A stretch of DNA of 10,922 bases from CAZTDU01 sp050248795 (lineage in GTDB: Bacteria > Pseudomonadota > Gammaproteobacteria > Burkholderiales > SG8-39), in assembly GCA_050248795.1 (NCBI GenBank), contig JBFWRS010000073.1, positions 1 through 10,922 on the forward strand. The letters run 5' to 3'. A model generated the notes under the pieces. It was not told where the DNA came from, searched no databases, and saw only the letters and a program-made list of their open reading frames with translations. Position numbers and translations under genes: made by a program. The stretch's first letter is position 1, and every line of letters begins with the position of its first letter. Positions 1-7,022 of this stretch are shown here, piece after piece.

Positions 1-355
1 ACGGGACGAGAACAACCTGCTGATCCGCGGCCAGTCGATACGCGGCCTCGACGAGGGCTCCGCCATCGATGTGGAACTTGAACCGGGCGAGTTCTCGCTG
101 CACGCGGAGCGCACGGTGCACGGGTCGCTGGCGAACATATCGTCCCGGCCGCGCATCGGCTACGCCATCTTCTACATTCCGCCGCACGTGCGCTCGACGC
201 TGGGCCGCCGCAGCGCGCTGCTGGTGCGGGGCGAGGACCGCTATGGACACTGGGATGCCGACCCGGTTCCCGCGGGCGACGACGATCCCGCGATCGAGGC
301 GTTCATGCGCGCCGCGTTCCAGCGCTATCGCGACCAGGAAGCCTCGGTGAGCTGA
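1..355 (+). CDS. Phytanoyl-CoA dioxygenase (PhyH) family oxygenase, C-terminal part
   Basis: The 5' end is cut by the window; the reading frame starts at base 2 and about 117 residues are visible before the TGA at 353-355. Enzymes of this family are cytoplasmic Fe(II)/2-oxoglutarate-dependent oxygenases that hydroxylate (some halogenate) small molecules. The visible part has the C-terminal half of the double-stranded beta-helix: a RGQSI stretch, then LEPGEFSLH, TVHGS with the likely distal iron-binding His, and RPRIGYAI with the Arg expected to bind the 2-oxoglutarate carboxylate, followed by YIPP. The proximal HxD iron motif would lie upstream, outside the window. The gene ends 2 bases before the MocR regulator, so the two are probably co-transcribed. 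The substrate is unknown. The family is fairly sure; the specific function is not assignable. Confidence 0.82.
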   Translation, partial: RDENNLLIRGQSIRGLDEGSAIDVELEPGEFSLHAERTVHGSLANISSRPRIGYAIFYIPPHVRSTLGRRSALLVRGEDRYGHWDADPVPAGDDDPAIEAFMRAAFQRYRDQEASVS

Positions 356-357
356 GG

Positions 358-1767
358 ATGCACGACATCGCGCTCAATCCGCTGGATCCGATGCCGCTCA
401 CCGAGCAGATCGTGGTCGAGTTCACCAAGCGCATCACGCAGCGCGCGCTGCGGCCGGGCGCCAGGCTGCCGTCGATCCGCGCCTTCGCCGGCGCGCACGG
501 CGTCAGCACCTCGGTCGTCGTCGACGCCTACGACCGCCTGGTGCGCAGCGGGTTGGTGCGCCCGCGCCACGGTTCGGGCTACTACGTCGCGGCGCGCAAG
601 AAGAGCTACGGCGACCATGCCGCGCACGACCTGTCCAGCGCCGACGACATGCTGTGGATCATGCGCAACGCGCTGGTCGCGGTGCCGCAGGGGCTCAAGG
701 TCGGCGCCGGCTGGCTGCCGGCGGCGTGGCTGGACCAGGGCCTGGTGCAGGACGGCATGCGCCTTGCGCTCGAGCGCCACGGCGACGAACTGCACGAGTA
801 CGGCAGCCCCTACGGCCATGGGCCGCTGCGCGAGGCGCTCGCCGCGCGCCTCGCGCTTGTCGGCGTGCACGCCACCGCGTCGCAGGTGATGCTGACCCAC
901 GGCGCCACCGGCGCGCTGGATCTCGTCGGCCGCGCGCTGATCCGCGCCGGCGACACCGTGCTCGTGGACGACCCGGGGTACTTTGCCTTCGGCGGTTACG
1001 CGAAGTCGCTCGGTGCCACGGTAATCGGCGTGCCGCGACTCGCCGACGGGCCCGACCTCGACGCGCTCGAGCGTGCCGCGGCCGAGTACAAGCCGCGCCT
1101 CTTCTTTACCGTGTCGGTGCTGCACAACCCTACCGGCACCAGCAGTTCGGAGAACAACGCCCGCCGGGTACTGCGGATCGCCGAGAACCATGACTTCACG
1201 CTGCTGGAGGACGACGTCTACGGCGACTTCCACGCCGCGCCGCTGACGCGGCTCGCCACGCTGGACCAGTTGAAGCGCGTCATCTACGTCGGCGGGTTCT
1301 CCAAGACGGTGTCCTCGTCGCTGCGCGTCGGCTATATCGCCGCCGACGAGCAGATGATCGCCGACCTTGCCGACCTGAAGCTGCTCACCACGCTGAACAG
1401 CAGCAGCCTGTCCGAACGCATCGTGCACGAAGTGCTCGCATCCGGCCTGTACGCGCGGCACATGGAGCGCTTGCGCCAGCGCCTGCGCGACGCGCGCGAG
1501 GCGACGCTGGCGCAGTTGCGCGGCCTCGATCTCGAGGTGCCCTTCGTTCCCGAGGCGGGCATGTTCATCTGGGCACGCATGCCGGACGGCAGGGACGTAT
1601 CCAGTCTCGCCACGCGCGCAGCGCAGCAGGGCATCGTCCTCGGGCCGGGCAACGTGTTTCGCCCGCACCAGGAACCATCGCCCTTCCTGCGCTTCAATGT
1701 CGCCTATTGCGACGATGCGCGGCTGTTCGAGTTCCTGCGCACGGCCATGGGGCATCGCCTGTCCTGA
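358..1767 (+). CDS. MocR/GabR-type transcriptional regulator (GntR wHTH + class I aminotransferase-like domain)
   Basis: This 469-residue protein has the normal MocR length and architecture. Residues about 12-78 form a GntR winged helix-turn-helix (LRPGARLPSIRAFA, then GVSTSVVVDAYDRL, ending RPRHGSGYYV). After a linker, residues about 110-469 form a fold-type I aminotransferase-like domain. Visible PLP-site residues are HNPTG (Asn257), LLEDDVYGD (Asp286, Tyr288), the Schiff-base Lys316 in GGFSKT, and Arg445 in FLRFN, which would hold a substrate carboxylate. Such regulators sense PLP adducts of amino acids or amines (GabR: GABA; TauR: taurine; PdxR: PLP). The ATG at 358 follows the upstream stop by 2 bases with only a poor Shine-Dalgarno, suggesting translational coupling. 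The next Met (codon 12) would cut into the wHTH. It may control the downstream operon, whose promoter region starts just after its stop codon, or the upstream oxygenase operon; the effector is unknown. Confidence 0.93.
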   Translation: MHDIALNPLDPMPLTEQIVVEFTKRITQRALRPGARLPSIRAFAGAHGVSTSVVVDAYDRLVRSGLVRPRHGSGYYVAARKKSYGDHAAHDLSSADDMLWIMRNALVAVPQGLKVGAGWLPAAWLDQGLVQDGMRLALERHGDELHEYGSPYGHGPLREALAARLALVGVHATASQVMLTHGATGALDLVGRALIRAGDTVLVDDPGYFAFGGYAKSLGATVIGVPRLADGPDLDALERAAAEYKPRLFFTVSVLHNPTGTSSSENNARRVLRIAENHDFTLLEDDVYGDFHAAPLTRLATLDQLKRVIYVGGFSKTVSSSLRVGYIAADEQMIADLADLKLLTTLNSSSLSERIVHEVLASGLYARHMERLRQRLRDAREATLAQLRGLDLEVPFVPEAGMFIWARMPDGRDVSSLATRAAQQGIVLGPGNVFRPHQEPSPFLRFNVAYCDDARLFEFLRTAMGHRLS

Positions 1768-1871
1768 TGCGCTGCAGTAGTGCTTTCGGGCGATACCAGG
1801 GCGCGGGTCTGGAAGATCAAGTAGCTGATTAAAAAGGAACTACTTCCGCAGCCACGGGAGCAAGGTTTTGC

Positions 1872-1899
1872 TTGGCCAATTCAAAACAGTTGGTATACA
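1872..1899 (+). promoter_or_regulatory. Candidate sigma-70-like promoter for the molybdoenzyme operon
   Basis: TTGGCC at 1872-1877 could serve as a -35 element and TATACA at 1894-1899 as a -10 element, with a 16-base spacer. This would place the transcription start near 1906, inside the adjacent palindrome. The match to consensus is partial, but it is the best-looking promoter in the most A+T-rich stretch, directly ahead of the first gene of the operon. This is prediction by eye. Confidence 0.4.
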
Positions 1900-1919
1900 T
1901 TATGCATGGCCATGCATAA
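1900..1919. promoter_or_regulatory. Perfect 20-base palindrome, probable operator
   Basis: TTATGCATGGCCATGCATAA is identical to its own reverse complement over all 20 bases. It begins immediately after the candidate -10 element and overlaps the predicted transcription start, the position expected for a repressor operator. It sits 36 bases upstream of the molybdoenzyme ATG. The regulator binding it is unknown: MocR proteins more often use spaced direct or inverted short motifs, so another dimeric regulator is possible. Confidence 0.6.
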
Positions 1920-1955
1920 GGTACGGCAGAACGGCAACCGACAGGAGAGTCCCCG

Positions 1956-4229
1956 ATGAGCGCAGTAGCTACGCCTGCACGTGAAGGAAAGTCCCCCGCT
2001 TCGGACCTGAAGCCGATATCGGAGAAGCGTCTTCCCACGGGCGAGCTGTTGCAGGAGTTCCGCGCCGTCTGCCGCATGTGCCACGGCGGCTGCGGCACCA
2101 TCGTCGAGATGGTGGACGGCGTGATCCGCAAGGTGAGCGGCGACCCCGACAACCCGATCAACCACGGCGCGCTGTGCTCGAAGGCCGGCGTCGCCTCGAT
2201 CGAGAACGTCTACCACCCCGACCGCCTCGACTACCCGCTGATGCGCACCGGCGAGCGCGGCGAAGGCAAGTGGAAGCGCATCAGCTGGGATGAAGCGCTC
2301 GAGTACATCGCAAAGAAACTGAATGCGGTGAAGGCCGAGCACGGCGCGGAAGCCGTGGCGTTTGCGCGCGGCACCGGCATCAACAACACGCACATCATCT
2401 CGCGGCTGGCAAACCTCTTTGGCACGCCGAACGTCACCGCGATCGCCTACTTCTGCTACGGGCCCAGGGTCGCGGTGTCCAAGGTCACCGCCAACGGCAC
2501 GCACAAGATGTGGGACACCACGCCGGTGCCCGACTTCTATTCGAACCCGAAGTGCATCGTGCAGTGGGGATCGCAGAAGCGCACCAGCAACGACCACGGC
2601 CTGATCGGCCACGGCCCGATGAAGCAGGCGTTCGAGAACAATCCGCTGAACATCGTCGTCGACCCGAGGAAGCCCAAGGCCGCCGGCCACGCCGACATCT
2701 GGCTGCCGCTGCGCCCCGGCACCGACGCGGCGATGGCGCTGGGCTGGATGAACGTCATCATCAACGAAGGCCTGTACGACAAGGAGTTCGTCGAGAAGCA
2801 TTGCCACGGCTTCGAGGAACTCAAGGCGCGCGTCGCCGAGTACCCGCTCGAGCGCGTCGCCGAGATCACCTGGTGCGACGCCGACATGATCGCCAAGGCC
2901 GCGCGCGCCTACGCCACCATCCGGCCCGGCTGCCTGGTCTGGGGCAACGGCACCGACCAGCTCGGCAACAACACCTTCCAGGCCACGCGTGCGCTGATGA
3001 TGCTGATGGGGCTGACCGGGAACCTCGACGTGCCCGGCGGCAACGTGTTCTATCCGGCGCCCAAGCTCAACTACGGCGAGCTGTGGGACAAGCTCTCGCC
3101 CGAGCAGGCCGCCAAGCGCCTCGGCGGCGACAAGTTCAAGGCGCTCAACATGACGCCTTACGCCTACGCGCACCCGCCGTCGGTGTACCGCGCGATGAAG
3201 TTCGGCGAGCCGTACAAGGTGCGCGCCTACGTGGTGACCGGCAACAACGTCGTCACCTGCTTCCCGAACACGAAGCTGATCACCGAGGCGCTGAAGGGCC
3301 TCGACCTGCTGGTGGTTCACGACACCTACATGACGCCGACCGCGGAACTCGCCGACATCGTGCTGCCCGCGGCGTCGAACCTCGAGCGCGACGAGCCGCG
3401 GCTGCACCTCTTCACCAAGGGGCCGCAGTCGCTGTATCTCGATACCAGCTCGCAGAAGCTGGTGAGCCTGGGCGAGCGGCGCTCGGACTGGGAGTGGATC
3501 ATCGCGCTGGCGCAGAAGCTCGGCTTCACCGAGTATTTCCCGTCGATGGAGGCCTTCGTCGAGGACGCACTGCGTCCATCGGGCGCGAAATGGGCGCAGT
3601 TGCGCCAGATGGAGCACGGCATCGAGATTCCCGTGGAATACAGGAAGTACGAGAAGGTCGGCTTCGGCACGCCGACCGGCAAGTTCGAGCTGTACTCGAC
3701 GATGATGAAGGACTGGGGCTACGACCCGCTGCCCGAGCACGTCGAGCCGCCGGAGAGCCCGATCAGCACGCCCGAGCGCTGGAAGGAGTATCCGCTGATC
3801 CTGAACACCGGCGCCAAGCAGCCGATGTACTGGCATTCGCAGTACCGGCAGGTGAAGTCGCTGCGGTCCCTGAACAACGAGCCGCTGTGCGAGATGCACA
3901 CCGAGACCGCGAAGTCGCTCGGCATCAAGGCGGGCGACTACGCCTGGGTGGACACGGTGCGCGGCCGGTTGCGCATGAAGGTCACCACCAACACGCAGGT
4001 GCATCCGAAGGTGGTGACGATCCCGCACGGCTGGTGGCTGCCCGAGCGCCCCGGCCCCGACCATGGCGTGTTCGAGGTCTGCTCGAACGTCGTCGTCGAC
4101 GACGATCCGGCAAACTGCGACGTCGTGCTCGGCTCCAGCCCGCTGAAGGGGCTGCTGTGCAAGGTCTACCTGGCCGACGCGGCGGCGAAGCCCGCCCCGA
4201 AGCGCGCGGCCACCGCGAACGCTGCCTGA
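1956..4229 (+). CDS. Molybdopterin oxidoreductase with N-terminal [4Fe-4S] site (DMSO reductase superfamily)
   Basis: This is a 757-residue, apparently cytoplasmic enzyme: no twin-arginine or other signal peptide is visible, only a polar ~35-residue leader. The N-terminal [4Fe-4S] domain has Cys39-X2-Cys42-X3-Cys46-X27-Cys74 followed by SKAG, where Lys76 is in the position usually linking cluster and cofactor. Residues about 85-600 form the molybdopterin core; Cys167 in YFCYGPR is the likely Mo or W ligand. NVVTCFPN and ELADIVLPAAS are typical core motifs. Residues about 610-740 form the dinucleotide-binding domain, with HGWWLPE at 691-697. The sequence resembles the acetylene hydratase/formate dehydrogenase-like branch, whose members do quite different reactions, so the substrate is not assignable. 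The start is supported by AGGAG 8 bases upstream. It heads the redox operon and ends 15 bases before the Rieske gene, so it probably acts in the same pathway, possibly exchanging electrons with the ferredoxin encoded downstream. The Ala/Lys/Pro-rich C-terminus looks disordered. Confidence 0.93.
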   Translation: MSAVATPAREGKSPASDLKPISEKRLPTGELLQEFRAVCRMCHGGCGTIVEMVDGVIRKVSGDPDNPINHGALCSKAGVASIENVYHPDRLDYPLMRTGERGEGKWKRISWDEALEYIAKKLNAVKAEHGAEAVAFARGTGINNTHIISRLANLFGTPNVTAIAYFCYGPRVAVSKVTANGTHKMWDTTPVPDFYSNPKCIVQWGSQKRTSNDHGLIGHGPMKQAFENNPLNIVVDPRKPKAAGHADIWLPLRPGTDAAMALGWMNVIINEGLYDKEFVEKHCHGFEELKARVAEYPLERVAEITWCDADMIAKAARAYATIRPGCLVWGNGTDQLGNNTFQATRALMMLMGLTGNLDVPGGNVFYPAPKLNYGELWDKLSPEQAAKRLGGDKFKALNMTPYAYAHPPSVYRAMKFGEPYKVRAYVVTGNNVVTCFPNTKLITEALKGLDLLVVHDTYMTPTAELADIVLPAASNLERDEPRLHLFTKGPQSLYLDTSSQKLVSLGERRSDWEWIIALAQKLGFTEYFPSMEAFVEDALRPSGAKWAQLRQMEHGIEIPVEYRKYEKVGFGTPTGKFELYSTMMKDWGYDPLPEHVEPPESPISTPERWKEYPLILNTGAKQPMYWHSQYRQVKSLRSLNNEPLCEMHTETAKSLGIKAGDYAWVDTVRGRLRMKVTTNTQVHPKVVTIPHGWWLPERPGPDHGVFEVCSNVVVDDDPANCDVVLGSSPLKGLLCKVYLADAAAKPAPKRAATANAA

Positions 4230-4244
4230 CACGGGAGGATCACC

Positions 4245-5303
4245 ATGAGCAGTCTGTGCACGTTTGACCAGTTGATGGCCGGCCCGTGGCGCGACACCGT
4301 GCCGCACTACGCCGGCCTGCGCGACGAGTGGCTGGTGGTGGCACGCTCGAAGGACGTGGGCGAGAACGAGGTGAAGAAGATCACGCTGCTGGGCGAGGAC
4401 CTGGTGCTGTGGCGCTCGGGCGGCGAGGTCCATTGCTGGAAGGACCTGTGCATACACCGCGGCGCGCGCCTGTCGCTCGGCTGGGTGGACGAGGGCAACA
4501 TCGTCTGCCCGTACCATGGCTGGGCGTTCGACGGCAGCGCCAAGTGCGTGAAGATTCCGGCGCACCCGGACCAGATCCCGCCCCTGAAGGCGCGCGCGTT
4601 CCCGCATCCGGTGAAGGAGGCCTACGGCTTCATCTGGAGTTCGGTGGGCGAGCCCGAGCAGGACGTACCGCCCTTCCCGCAATGGGACGACCCGACGTTC
4701 CGCAAGGTGCATGCGGGCCCGTACTTCTACAAGGGCGACGCGATGCGCACGGTAGAGAACTTCCTCGACGTGGCGCATTTCCCCTACGTGCACGCCGGGC
4801 TGAACGGCTATCCGAAGGCGCCGGACCCGATCCAGGACTACGACGTGTTCGAGCGCGACGGCGTGCTGTGCACCTCGCCGATCCGGGTGCACCAGCCCTA
4901 CGGCGACCACCGCGGCATCCCGGTGACCTCGGAGTACAACTTCAACTGCTTCCGGCTGCTGACCGCGCATTTCGTCAAGCACACCGGGCCCACCGAGCGC
5001 TTCGCCACGTACTTCAACGTCACGCCGGTCGGTCCGAAGGACAGCATCGTCTGGCTGATCGTCGCCATCAATTTCGGCGAGGACCTCACCGAGGAGAAGA
5101 TCCTCGATCGCCAGGACCGCGTCTTCGAGCAGGACCGCCTGATCGTCGAGAGCCAGCGGCCGGACGCGCTGCCCACCGACCTCACCGAGGAACTGCACGT
5201 GCGCTGCGACAAGTACGCGATCGAGTACCGCAAGTGGGTCAAGCGCGCCGCCGAGCGTTCGCGCGGCACGCCGCAGCCGAAGGTGAAGCTGCGCTCGATC
5301 TGA
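4245..5303 (+). CDS. Rieske non-haem iron oxygenase, catalytic subunit (phthalate/vanillate family)
   Basis: The 352-residue length fits the single-subunit (alpha-only) phthalate/vanillate demethylase/phenoxybenzoate dioxygenase family. The N-terminal Rieske [2Fe-2S] domain has Cys69-X-His71 and Cys88-X2-His91 (CIHRGARL and CPYHGW). The catalytic domain has VENFLDVAHFPYVH, giving Asp175 as the usual inter-subunit electron bridge and His178 and His183 as iron ligands; Asp297 in FEQDRLIVESQ is the probable third ligand. These enzymes use O2 and two electrons for hydroxylation, O- or N-demethylation or ring dioxygenation. No small (beta) subunit gene is present. A GGGAGG Shine-Dalgarno lies 6 bases before the ATG. 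The ferredoxin and reductase genes follow directly and are the natural electron supply. The product is often labelled aromatic ring-hydroxylating, but an N- or O-dealkylation is equally possible; the substrate is unknown. Confidence 0.93.
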   Translation: MSSLCTFDQLMAGPWRDTVPHYAGLRDEWLVVARSKDVGENEVKKITLLGEDLVLWRSGGEVHCWKDLCIHRGARLSLGWVDEGNIVCPYHGWAFDGSAKCVKIPAHPDQIPPLKARAFPHPVKEAYGFIWSSVGEPEQDVPPFPQWDDPTFRKVHAGPYFYKGDAMRTVENFLDVAHFPYVHAGLNGYPKAPDPIQDYDVFERDGVLCTSPIRVHQPYGDHRGIPVTSEYNFNCFRLLTAHFVKHTGPTERFATYFNVTPVGPKDSIVWLIVAINFGEDLTEEKILDRQDRVFEQDRLIVESQRPDALPTDLTEELHVRCDKYAIEYRKWVKRAAERSRGTPQPKVKLRSI

Positions 5304-5355
5304 GCCGCCGCCCCGGACCGCAGGCAAAACCAGAAAAGACAAGGAGAAACCGAAG

Positions 5356-5661
5356 ATGGGCGTCTACGTCACCGAGAACTGCGAGGATTGCCGCTACACG
5401 GAGTGCGTCAAGGTGTGCCCGGTATCCTGCTTTCACGCCGACGACAAGATGGTGTACGTGGACAACGACACCTGCATCGACTGCTTTGCCTGCATCCCGG
5501 CGTGCCCGGTGCAGGCGATCCTCGCCGAGGAGGATCTCGCCGAAGAGCAGCACAGGTGGATCGACATCAACCGCGAGCGCGCCGCCGCGCTGCCGGTGAT
5601 CAAGAAGGCGGCGGACCCGCTGCCGACTGCAGCGGCGAAGCGCGCGGCGCTGGGCTACTGA
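5356..5661 (+). CDS. 7Fe ferredoxin, FdxA-like ([3Fe-4S][4Fe-4S])
   Basis: This 101-residue protein matches the Azotobacter ferredoxin I / FdxA pattern. By analogy, Cys9, Cys17 and Cys50 would hold a [3Fe-4S] cluster, and Cys21, Cys40, Cys43 and Cys46 a [4Fe-4S] cluster; Cys12 and Cys25 correspond to the extra free cysteines of that family. Motifs seen are NCEDCRYTECVKVCPV and CIDCFACIPACPVQAI. The C-terminal tail (residues about 60-101) is the family's usual extension. AAGGAG lies 9 bases before the ATG. It sits between the Rieske oxygenase and an FprA-type reductase, so it is probably the one-electron carrier for the oxygenase, the molybdoenzyme or both. A general-purpose housekeeping FdxA is possible but less likely inside this operon. 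Confidence 0.93.
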   Translation: MGVYVTENCEDCRYTECVKVCPVSCFHADDKMVYVDNDTCIDCFACIPACPVQAILAEEDLAEEQHRWIDINRERAAALPVIKKAADPLPTAAAKRAALGY

Positions 5662-5666
5662 GCGCC

Positions 5667-7022
5667 GTGCCGGCGACACCGCGCGTTGCCATCGTCGGCG
5701 CCGGGCCGAGCGGCTTCTACGCCGCCGAAGCGGTGTTCGACCTCGGCATCGGCGCCGAGGTCAGCATGATCGACCGGCTACCGAGCCCGTTCGGGCTGGT
5801 GAGGAGCGGCGTCGCGCCGGACCACCCGAACCTGAAGAAGCCGATCGAGACATACGATGCGATCGCGCGGCAGCCGGGCTTCAGGTACTTCGGCAACGTC
5901 GAGGTCGGCCGCGACGTCAGCGTGGACGAGCTGCTCGGCACGCACCACGCCGTGGTGCTGTGCTATGGCGCCTCGCGCGACGCGCCGCTCGGCATTCCCG
6001 GCGAGAACCTCGCGGGCAGCCACGCCGCCACCGAGTTCGTCGGCTGGTACAACGGGCATCCGGAATACCGCGACTGCAGGTTCGACCTGTCGCAGGAATC
6101 CGCCGTCATCATCGGCCAGGGCAACGTCGCGCTGGATGTCGCGCGCATCCTGCTGCGCGGCGTCGACGAGCTGCGCAAGACCGACATCGCCGAGCACGCG
6201 CTGGACGCGCTCGCGGCGAGCCGGCTGCGCGAGATCCGCATCATCGGCCGGCGTGGCCCGGCGCAGGCGAAGTTCACGCCGCGCGAGCTGGAGGAGATCG
6301 GCACGCTGCCGGCGGCGGACGTGCGCGTCAGCCCTGCCGACCTGGTGCTGAACCCGGCGAGCGCCGCGGAAGCCGCCGCGCGGACCTCGGTGAACGTGAA
6401 GAAGAACCTCGGCATCTTGGCGCGCTACGCGCTCTCGGGCGGCGGCGGCAGCGTGGCCTGTTACTTCAACTTCCTCGAAAGCCCGCTGGAGCTCGCCGGC
6501 GACGGGCGGGTCGAGCGGATGCGGCTGGCCAAGAACGCGCTCGAGGGCGAGCCTTTCGCGCAGCGCGCGCTCGCCACCGGCGCGGAACGCGACGTCGCCT
6601 GCGGGCTGGTATTCCGCGCCGTGGGCTATCGCGGCGACGCGCTGCCGGGCGTGCCCTTCGATGCGCGCCGGGGCGTGATTGAGCACCAGGCCGGGCGCGT
6701 GACGCGCGACGGCGCCGCGGTGCCGGGCCTGTACGCCGCCGGCTGGATCAAGCGCGGCGCCACCGGCATCATCGGCACCAATCGCGCGTGCAGCGTCGAA
6801 ACCGTGGACTCGCTGGGCGCGGACATCGCTGCGCTCGCGCAGGCCGAACGCCCCGGCAGCGCGGCGCTCGCGGCGCTGCTCGCCGGCCGCGGCGTGCGCA
6901 GCGTCGACTACGCGGCGTGGCTGCGCATCGATGCCGAGGAACTGCGCAGGGGCGGCGAGTCGGGCCGTCCGCGCAGCAAGTTCACCCGCGTCGACGACAT
7001 GCTCGGCGTCGCGCTCGCATGA
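5667..7022 (+). CDS. Ferredoxin-NADP+ reductase, adrenodoxin reductase/FprA type
   Basis: This 451-residue flavoprotein would pass electrons from NADPH through FAD to the adjacent ferredoxin. The FAD-binding motif GAGPSG is at residues 11-16, followed by PSPFGLVRSGVAPDHP, the family signature. The NADP-binding motif GQGNVALDVARIL starts at residue 150, and GRRGPAQAKFT carries Arg195-Arg196, typical of 2'-phosphate recognition and hence NADPH. GWIKRGATGIIGTN (359-372) is the conserved C-terminal FAD-contact motif. The start is the GTG at 5667, 5 bases after the ferredoxin stop. It is the only nearby start that keeps the first beta-strand (RVAIVGAG) intact. No good Shine-Dalgarno is seen, so translation is probably coupled to the ferredoxin gene. 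The stop overlaps the next start (ATGA at 7019-7022). Length and motifs are complete. Confidence 0.93.
   Translation: MPATPRVAIVGAGPSGFYAAEAVFDLGIGAEVSMIDRLPSPFGLVRSGVAPDHPNLKKPIETYDAIARQPGFRYFGNVEVGRDVSVDELLGTHHAVVLCYGASRDAPLGIPGENLAGSHAATEFVGWYNGHPEYRDCRFDLSQESAVIIGQGNVALDVARILLRGVDELRKTDIAEHALDALAASRLREIRIIGRRGPAQAKFTPRELEEIGTLPAADVRVSPADLVLNPASAAEAAARTSVNVKKNLGILARYALSGGGGSVACYFNFLESPLELAGDGRVERMRLAKNALEGEPFAQRALATGAERDVACGLVFRAVGYRGDALPGVPFDARRGVIEHQAGRVTRDGAAVPGLYAAGWIKRGATGIIGTNRACSVETVDSLGADIAALAQAERPGSAALAALLAGRGVRSVDYAAWLRIDAEELRRGGESGRPRSKFTRVDDMLGVALA

Larger units (their letters stand above)
1768..1955 (+). other. 188-base intergenic regulatory region
   Basis: No long gene fits here. 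It is more A+T-rich than its surroundings, especially 1815-1920. It holds a candidate sigma-70-like promoter, a perfect 20-base palindrome, ATACCA at 1793-1798 and its inverted copy TGGTAT at 1891-1896, and the Shine-Dalgarno (AGGAG, 1943-1947) of the molybdoenzyme gene. No convincing terminator follows the regulator: the only small hairpin (arms 1819-1824 and 1840-1845) lacks a T-tract, so read-through from the regulator is possible. Confidence 0.6.

Noticed and set aside
325..1755. 476-codon minus-strand open frame opposite the MocR gene
   Set aside because: It has no recognisable domain and a biased composition; it shadows a complete MocR protein.
1819..1845. Hairpin AAGTAG-N15-CTACTT after the MocR gene as a terminator
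   Set aside because: Only six base pairs with a 15-base loop and no following T-tract.
1956..4229. Calling the molybdoenzyme acetylene hydratase, formate dehydrogenase or nitrate reductase by name
   Set aside because: The cluster motif and the Cys ligand fit several branches; there is no subunit or context specific enough to pick one.
2510..4267. Long plus-strand alternative frame inside the molybdoenzyme gene
   Set aside because: Arg/Ala-rich shadow frame; the true frame contains the Fe-S and molybdopterin motifs.
1881..5342. 1153-codon open frame on the minus strand opposite the molybdoenzyme and Rieske genes
   Set aside because: The opposite frames encode two clearly recognisable enzymes with intact motifs. 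The antisense product is a low-complexity Arg/Ala/Val/Leu/His-rich sequence, the usual artefact of strong G+C third-position bias.
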